Positions 6,343 to 9,981 of a stretch of DNA of 9,981 bases are shown in pieces. Made by a program: the position numbers and the translations under genes. Within the stretch, counting starts at the first letter, position 1. Each line of letters starts with the position of its first letter. The notes under the pieces are model-generated. The model made no database searches and had not been told where the DNA came from. It worked only from the letters and a program-made list of their open reading frames with translations. This DNA is from Syntrophomonadaceae bacterium (GTDB lineage Bacteria > Bacillota > Dethiobacteria > PWVN01), in the NCBI GenBank assembly GCA_007136165.1, contig SLHK01000101.1:1-9981 (forward strand). Direction: 5' to 3'.

Positions 6343-6461
6343 CGTTGATTAGTCCTCCTTTTGGGCGGTATTATGTTGACTATAAATTGTATCGTGCTAT
6401 ATTCGCTGCCGGGAATTAAATATCCTTTTTGTTAGAAAAAATTTAATAAAAGTTTAATATA
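6343..6461. other. AT-rich intergenic region between yycI and murA
   Basis: This 119-base gap is the most AT-rich part of the window. On the minus strand it contains the murA SD (AAGGAGG, 6354-6360), a TACAAT -10-like hexamer and a TATAGT hexamer, none with a convincing -35 box. No stable GC-rich terminator hairpin is seen after yycI, so read-through from the wal genes into murA is plausible. On the plus strand it holds a better promoter-like sequence, listed separately. Confidence 0.5.
6376..6403 (+). promoter_or_regulatory. Promoter-like sequence pointing antisense to yycI
   Basis: On the plus strand, TTGACT (6376-6381), a 16-base spacer ending in TGC, and TATATT (6398-6403) make five-of-six matches to both vegetative boxes plus an extended -10. 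No plus-strand gene follows, so a transcript would run antisense to yycI. The surrounding AT-richness makes a chance match possible. Confidence 0.4.
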
Positions 6462-7313
6462 TTAGCTTTCTTCCTCTTCACCGCTAAAGGCATTAATGTA
6501 GACGACGGACCCCGACCGGGAGGCAATCCGCCACACAGGGACCACATCCCATTTCTGGGCGTCGTAGTCCCGGCTGAAATACCCCAGGGACAGGTCCACA
6601 ATCTCCTCGGAGGAGGGGGCCGGCCCCACAACCTCCAGAAAACGGAGCAGAGCCTGGGTGGCAGGCAGCACATGACGGTTCTCGCCGCTGAATTCCAAGG
6701 GCTCCAGCCAGTAGAGGTCAAACCCCATTACCTGGTCTTCTTGGAACTGGAGGTCAATAAATGAAGTATACAGGGAAATCCCCTCATAAGACTGGTAAAA
6801 AACCACTCTTTTCATACCCCCGGCCCCGGGATAGATTCCGCCAAAAACAGCATCGTCGGGCAGAAGGCCTTTACCCTGCAGAAACTCTTCCCCCCGATGC
6901 TGCAGGTCCTGGGCATCCCGGCTTTCGGGCTCCGCCAGGGGCTGTTTCCGGTAAACGGCCCTGCCTCTTCCGGGAAATATCAGGGTCTTATCATTAAGGC
7001 TGTAAATGGTCTCCTGACCCTGCACATGCTTGAGGGGGGGCTCTTCGGGAAAAAGGCTGTCCACCAGCCCTTCTTCATCCAGGTCTTTGGCCTGAACCGA
7101 CAGCAGGCTCATGGTGAAACTTTGCCGGGGCAGGGGGACAATCAGGTCATAGTTGTATTCTTCCACCTGGGCCAAAATTTGCTCCACCTCCCCGGTGGTC
7201 ACCGTCAAAGGAGATATATAATGATCGGAGCTATACCAGAGCTGGTACCCCAGGTACATATTTAGAACGAGAAAGGCCAAAATTAATGCGGTTTTCGCCC
7301 GGGTTAAATCCAC
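6462..7313 (-). CDS. yycI: WalK regulator YycI (WalI)
   Basis: The 283-residue protein has a short cytoplasmic start, one membrane segment (about 7-26, ending LGYQLWY) and a large extracytoplasmic domain. In Bacillus YycI and YycH bind the membrane part of WalK and control its activity. Support: position directly after yycH, N-terminal topology, and the C-terminal pattern typical of YycI (VVFYQSYEGISLYTSFIDLQF followed by DLYWLEPLEF). No catalytic motif is expected. The start is GTG with AAGGAGGGG (7321-7329) 7 bases before it; the first two A of that SD are also the last two bases of the yycH stop codon, so the genes are tightly coupled. The tail ends in an acidic run (GEEEES). Sequence similarity is weak by eye, as usual for this fast-changing family, so the assignment rests on pattern plus context. 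Confidence 0.85.
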   Translation of the reverse strand: MDLTRAKTALILAFLVLNMYLGYQLWYSSDHYISPLTVTTGEVEQILAQVEEYNYDLIVPLPRQSFTMSLLSVQAKDLDEEGLVDSLFPEEPPLKHVQGQETIYSLNDKTLIFPGRGRAVYRKQPLAEPESRDAQDLQHRGEEFLQGKGLLPDDAVFGGIYPGAGGMKRVVFYQSYEGISLYTSFIDLQFQEDQVMGFDLYWLEPLEFSGENRHVLPATQALLRFLEVVGPAPSSEEIVDLSLGYFSRDYDAQKWDVVPVWRIASRSGSVVYINAFSGEEEES

Positions 7314-7327
7314 CGTCTTTCCCCTCC

Positions 7328-8635
7328 TTAATAACGCAAAACCGTCACAGGGAGCCCGTTGGCTGCGTTAATCACAGCCAGGCCAAGCCCTTCTACCTCC
7401 AGGAACCAGGCGGCCACAACCTGCTTTAGCTCTGAAAGGGGGTCCCGCAGGTAATAGCCCAGGTAGAATCCGTGAACAGGCAGTTTTTCCTCTCCACCCC
7501 ACTCCTCATGGGCATACTCCAGGGCCAGTTCAAAGGCTGCCGGGCCAGAAACGATGGTCATCACACCCAGAGGTTCGTCTGCAGGCACCATCAGGTTGCG
7601 AAAGTAGGACTGAGCCCCCCTCTTGGAGACGGTAAGAGAGATCCCCCCTTCGGAGGATACCAGGGGGCTGCCGCCGGCATAAGGGACAAAAAAGAGCTGC
7701 TGCCGGTCCTTAACGGGCTCGGAGCCCGGCGGTGCCCAGAGGTAAACACCGGGTGCCCAACCCCCGTATAAAGCTATAATTTCGCCTGCCAGGGACAGGG
7801 CCTGATCCCCCGAGAGGATCCCTTCCTTGCTGCCGGCGGTAGTGTGCTCCACAGCCCCGTCGGGGTATATGCGGACACCTTCCTGCCCGTCGGTATAAAT
7901 AACAGCGCCATCTTTTTCTTCAATCCGGCGTACCAGAGACATATCGATAAAAAAGACTTTTAAAAGGCGGTCCAGGTCAAAACGCTCCTGCTCCCACTGC
8001 TGCACCGGCAGGCTCAGTTTCTCCAGGGGCAGATAGATATCCCTGACGAAATCAACTGCTATCTCGGGGGGCAAGTCTTCCGCATCGGCAAGGCGATAGG
8101 GCGGCAGTTCCTCCGCATTGGAAAAACGCCGCAGGAGTTCATGCCTGACTCTGCCCAGTCTAAGGAGAAAATAGTCCCCCTTGGACGTTATGAACCAGGC
8201 TTCATTCCCTTCCAGGGGCAGAAAAAACTGAGTGATCTCGAAAAAGGAATCTTCCTGCCCTCCCTGTCCTTCCAGGGGGTACGGGTAAGGAAAATCCAGC
8301 CGGATACCGGCTCTTTCCGGGTTTATGTCAGTTTCTGCGTCGGCAGGCTCCACGTGAACAGTCTCCTGCAGGGAGCTTTTGAAAAGGGTTACCCCTACTT
8401 GAAAAAGCTCTTGCCCCGGCCTGAAGACGTGATGGACATCATCTCCGGGGTAAAAGACAACCCGGTCCGGTGTTATCAGGTCTGTGAGGGAACGGGAACT
8501 GCTGAAATGTATCATTTCAGAAGCAATTGGTTGGCTGAACTCGTGAGAGGGGGAGCCGTACCAAAGGATATAAGTCAAAGCCAGGCTGGTCAGGACCAGG
8601 AGCCCCAGGGCGGCGCTTTTTATTTTTTCTTTCAC
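7328..8635 (-). CDS. yycH: WalK regulator YycH (WalH)
   Basis: The 435-residue protein starts with a membrane segment (about 7-26) whose pattern LLVLTSLALTYILWYGSP is characteristic of YycH, followed by a large extracytoplasmic domain with no enzyme motif. Its known role in Bacillus is to act with YycI on WalK through membrane-segment contacts; the outcome (inhibition or activation) differs among species. The start GTG (8633-8635) overlaps the walK stop as GTGA, with GAGG four bases upstream inside walK, which points to translational coupling. Length is close to that of Bacillus YycH (about 450). The N-terminal part contains a short perfect inverted repeat in the DNA (8502-8520). Both this protein and YycI end their membrane segment with LWY, consistent with side-by-side packing. 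Confidence 0.88.
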   Translation of the reverse strand: MKEKIKSAALGLLVLTSLALTYILWYGSPSHEFSQPIASEMIHFSSSRSLTDLITPDRVVFYPGDDVHHVFRPGQELFQVGVTLFKSSLQETVHVEPADAETDINPERAGIRLDFPYPYPLEGQGGQEDSFFEITQFFLPLEGNEAWFITSKGDYFLLRLGRVRHELLRRFSNAEELPPYRLADAEDLPPEIAVDFVRDIYLPLEKLSLPVQQWEQERFDLDRLLKVFFIDMSLVRRIEEKDGAVIYTDGQEGVRIYPDGAVEHTTAGSKEGILSGDQALSLAGEIIALYGGWAPGVYLWAPPGSEPVKDRQQLFFVPYAGGSPLVSSEGGISLTVSKRGAQSYFRNLMVPADEPLGVMTIVSGPAAFELALEYAHEEWGGEEKLPVHGFYLGYYLRDPLSELKQVVAAWFLEVEGLGLAVINAANGLPVTVLRY

Positions 8636-9981
8636 AAAGCCTCATCCCTTTCAGATCCGGTATCCCGGGGAAGGGTAAAGAAAACTGTCGTCCCTTTTCC
8701 CGGCGTACTTTCCACCCAGATTCTGCCGCCATGGGCTTCCACCAGCTGGCGGGCAATGGCCAGGCCCAGACCCGTTCCGCCCAGCTTCCGGGAACGGGTC
8801 TTGTCCACCCGGTAAAACCGCTCAAAAACCCGGGGCAAATCACCGGGGGGTATGCCCGGCCCGCTGTCCTGCACAGATACGGTCACCGCATCCTCTCCGT
8901 CCCGGGCGGCGAGAACTATGCGGCCGCCGGCGGGAGTAAACTTGTAAGCGTTGCCCAGGATGTTTATGAGGATCTGTTTAACCTTGTCCCGGTCAAAGGT
9001 CAGAGGGCAAAGGGGCTGGACCTGAGTGATCAGAAAGGGCGCCGGAAGGGGGTTGCGAAAAACAAATTCCCGGGCTGTTTCCTGCAGAAGCCCCCCCAGG
9101 TCTTCTTCCCGCAGCTCCCAGGTTAGCTGCCGGTAATCCAACCGGGAAAGAACCAGCAGGTCCTTGACCAGCCGCACCATCCGTTCTGTCTCGCCTTCCA
9201 CGACTTTAAGAAAGTTTTTGCGTATCCCCGGGTCCTCCATGGCCCCGTTCAGCAGGGTCTCTACATAACTCTTGACAGTGGTAAGGGGGGTTTTGAGCTC
9301 GTGGGATACGTTGGCCACAAATTCCTGTTGAATTCTGTTGAGCTCTTCCTCCTTGGTCACATCCTGGAGAACGGCCAGGACACCCCTCAGGTCCCCCTCC
9401 GGCGTCCTGAAGGGGGCCAGATGGGCCTTGATAACCCGGCTGGGGGGGCCGTCCAGGGTTATTTCCCGGGTTTCCTGGGCGTCGCTCTTTAACAACCCCA
9501 AAAGCTGCCGCCGGGGAAAGAGGCGCAGAAAATCGTCTCCCAGCATCTCCTGGGCCGCGGGGTTTAAGTGAATGATGGCCCCTTTCTCATTGACGGCCAC
9601 AACACCCTCCGTCATGTAGTTCAAAATTGATTCCACCTTGCTCTTCTCGGCAGACATCTCTCCCAGGGTTTCTTTCAATTTAAGGGTCAGGTGGTTAAAC
9701 ATGCTGCCCAACCGGCCTATTTCATCCTCCGAGCGGACCTCAATCAACTGGTTGAAGTCCCCTGCCGCCATTCTGGCAGCCCGGGAAGTGACCTCCTGGA
9801 TGGGCCGGGATATGGTACGGGCCAGGATAAAACCCAAAACAACCGTAATCAGGAGGGCGATGGCGGTACCCGTCATGAAGATAAGCTGCACCTGGCTGAT
9901 GGTGGCGTCAATCCCCTCCAGGGACCCGGTAAAATAAACGACTCCCACCACATTATCACCGGATTTTACCGGCAGGGCCAG
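8632..9981 (-). CDS. walK: Sensor histidine kinase WalK, C-terminal part (5' end outside window)
   Basis: The frame is open to the window edge, giving 449 visible residues; the first transmembrane segment and most of the extracytoplasmic sensor are missing. Visible in order: the end of the outer domain (1-30), second membrane segment (about 31-54), HAMP (about 55-106), cytoplasmic PAS (about 115-210), HisKA with phospho-acceptor His227 in SHELKTPLT, and the ATPase domain with N box (Asn344 in ILGNAYKF), G1 DSGPGIP (372-378) and G2 GTGLGLAIA (402-410). This HAMP-PAS-HisKA-HATPase order followed by yycH and yycI identifies WalK, the kinase that phosphorylates WalR to tune autolysins and wall synthesis. 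A walR gene is expected just upstream, outside the window. A short acidic tail closes the protein. All kinase motifs are intact. Confidence 0.95.
   Translation of the reverse strand: MALPVKSGDNVVGVVYFTGSLEGIDATISQVQLIFMTGTAIALLITVVLGFILARTISRPIQEVTSRAARMAAGDFNQLIEVRSEDEIGRLGSMFNHLTLKLKETLGEMSAEKSKVESILNYMTEGVVAVNEKGAIIHLNPAAQEMLGDDFLRLFPRRQLLGLLKSDAQETREITLDGPPSRVIKAHLAPFRTPEGDLRGVLAVLQDVTKEEELNRIQQEFVANVSHELKTPLTTVKSYVETLLNGAMEDPGIRKNFLKVVEGETERMVRLVKDLLVLSRLDYRQLTWELREEDLGGLLQETAREFVFRNPLPAPFLITQVQPLCPLTFDRDKVKQILINILGNAYKFTPAGGRIVLAARDGEDAVTVSVQDSGPGIPPGDLPRVFERFYRVDKTRSRKLGGTGLGLAIARQLVEAHGGRIWVESTPGKGTTVFFTLPRDTGSERDEAL

Noticed and set aside
6420..6461. A terminator after yycI
   Set aside because: Only short AT-only inverted repeats are present; no GC-rich stem followed by T.
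8141..8815. A 224-codon plus-strand frame spanning the walK/yycH junction
   Set aside because: It is antisense to two well-supported overlapping genes and has no recognisable domain.

Overview
The window looks like chromosomal DNA from a Gram-positive bacterium of the Clostridia type. It is fairly GC-rich, with strong purine-rich Shine-Dalgarno (SD) sites and many TTG and GTG starts. The decisive marker is a WalK-YycH-YycI block (the essential cell-wall two-component system and its two membrane regulators), with an HtrA-type protease and RlmH further along, as near walRK in Bacillus. I cannot name a species; a Peptococcaceae/Moorella-like or Desulfotomaculum-like lineage is a guess from base composition and gene order.

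The left edge (1-885, + strand) holds the C-terminal 294 residues of a class A-like penicillin-binding protein. Everything else runs on the minus strand, so transcription flows from right to left, and the two directions converge on a strong bidirectional terminator at about 909-955. In transcription order the minus-strand genes are: walK (5' end beyond the window), yycH, yycI, murA, a histidine-phosphatase gene, an htrA-type protease gene, a compact iPGM-like metalloenzyme gene, rlmH, and a glyoxalase II-like metallo-beta-lactamase-fold hydrolase gene.

walK and yycH overlap by 4 bases (GTGA), and yycH and yycI are 14 bases apart, so these three are surely one transcript. A 119-base AT-rich gap separates yycI from murA. 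A terminator-like hairpin follows murA and sits just before the ribosome binding site of the phosphatase gene. A TATAAT box precedes htrA, and a weaker promoter candidate precedes the hydrolase gene. The line is therefore probably several overlapping transcription units.

Most of the recognisable genes serve the cell envelope: peptidoglycan precursor synthesis (MurA), peptidoglycan polymerisation and cross-linking (the PBP), envelope stress signalling (WalK/YycH/YycI) and extracytoplasmic protein quality control (HtrA). RlmH is a ribosome maturation enzyme that often travels with this cluster. Two unrelated phosphatase-fold enzymes and the MBL hydrolase have no assigned substrate. The main departure from the Bacillus order is that the walJ/yycJ position holds murA plus the histidine phosphatase, and the metalloenzyme gene sits between htrA and rlmH.

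No tRNA, rRNA, CRISPR array, insertion sequence or phage gene was seen. No stretch above 300 bases lacks a gene; the longest gaps are 886-1003, 1622-1720 and 6343-6461, each described below. I found no convincing new biological system; the items worth a second look are modest.
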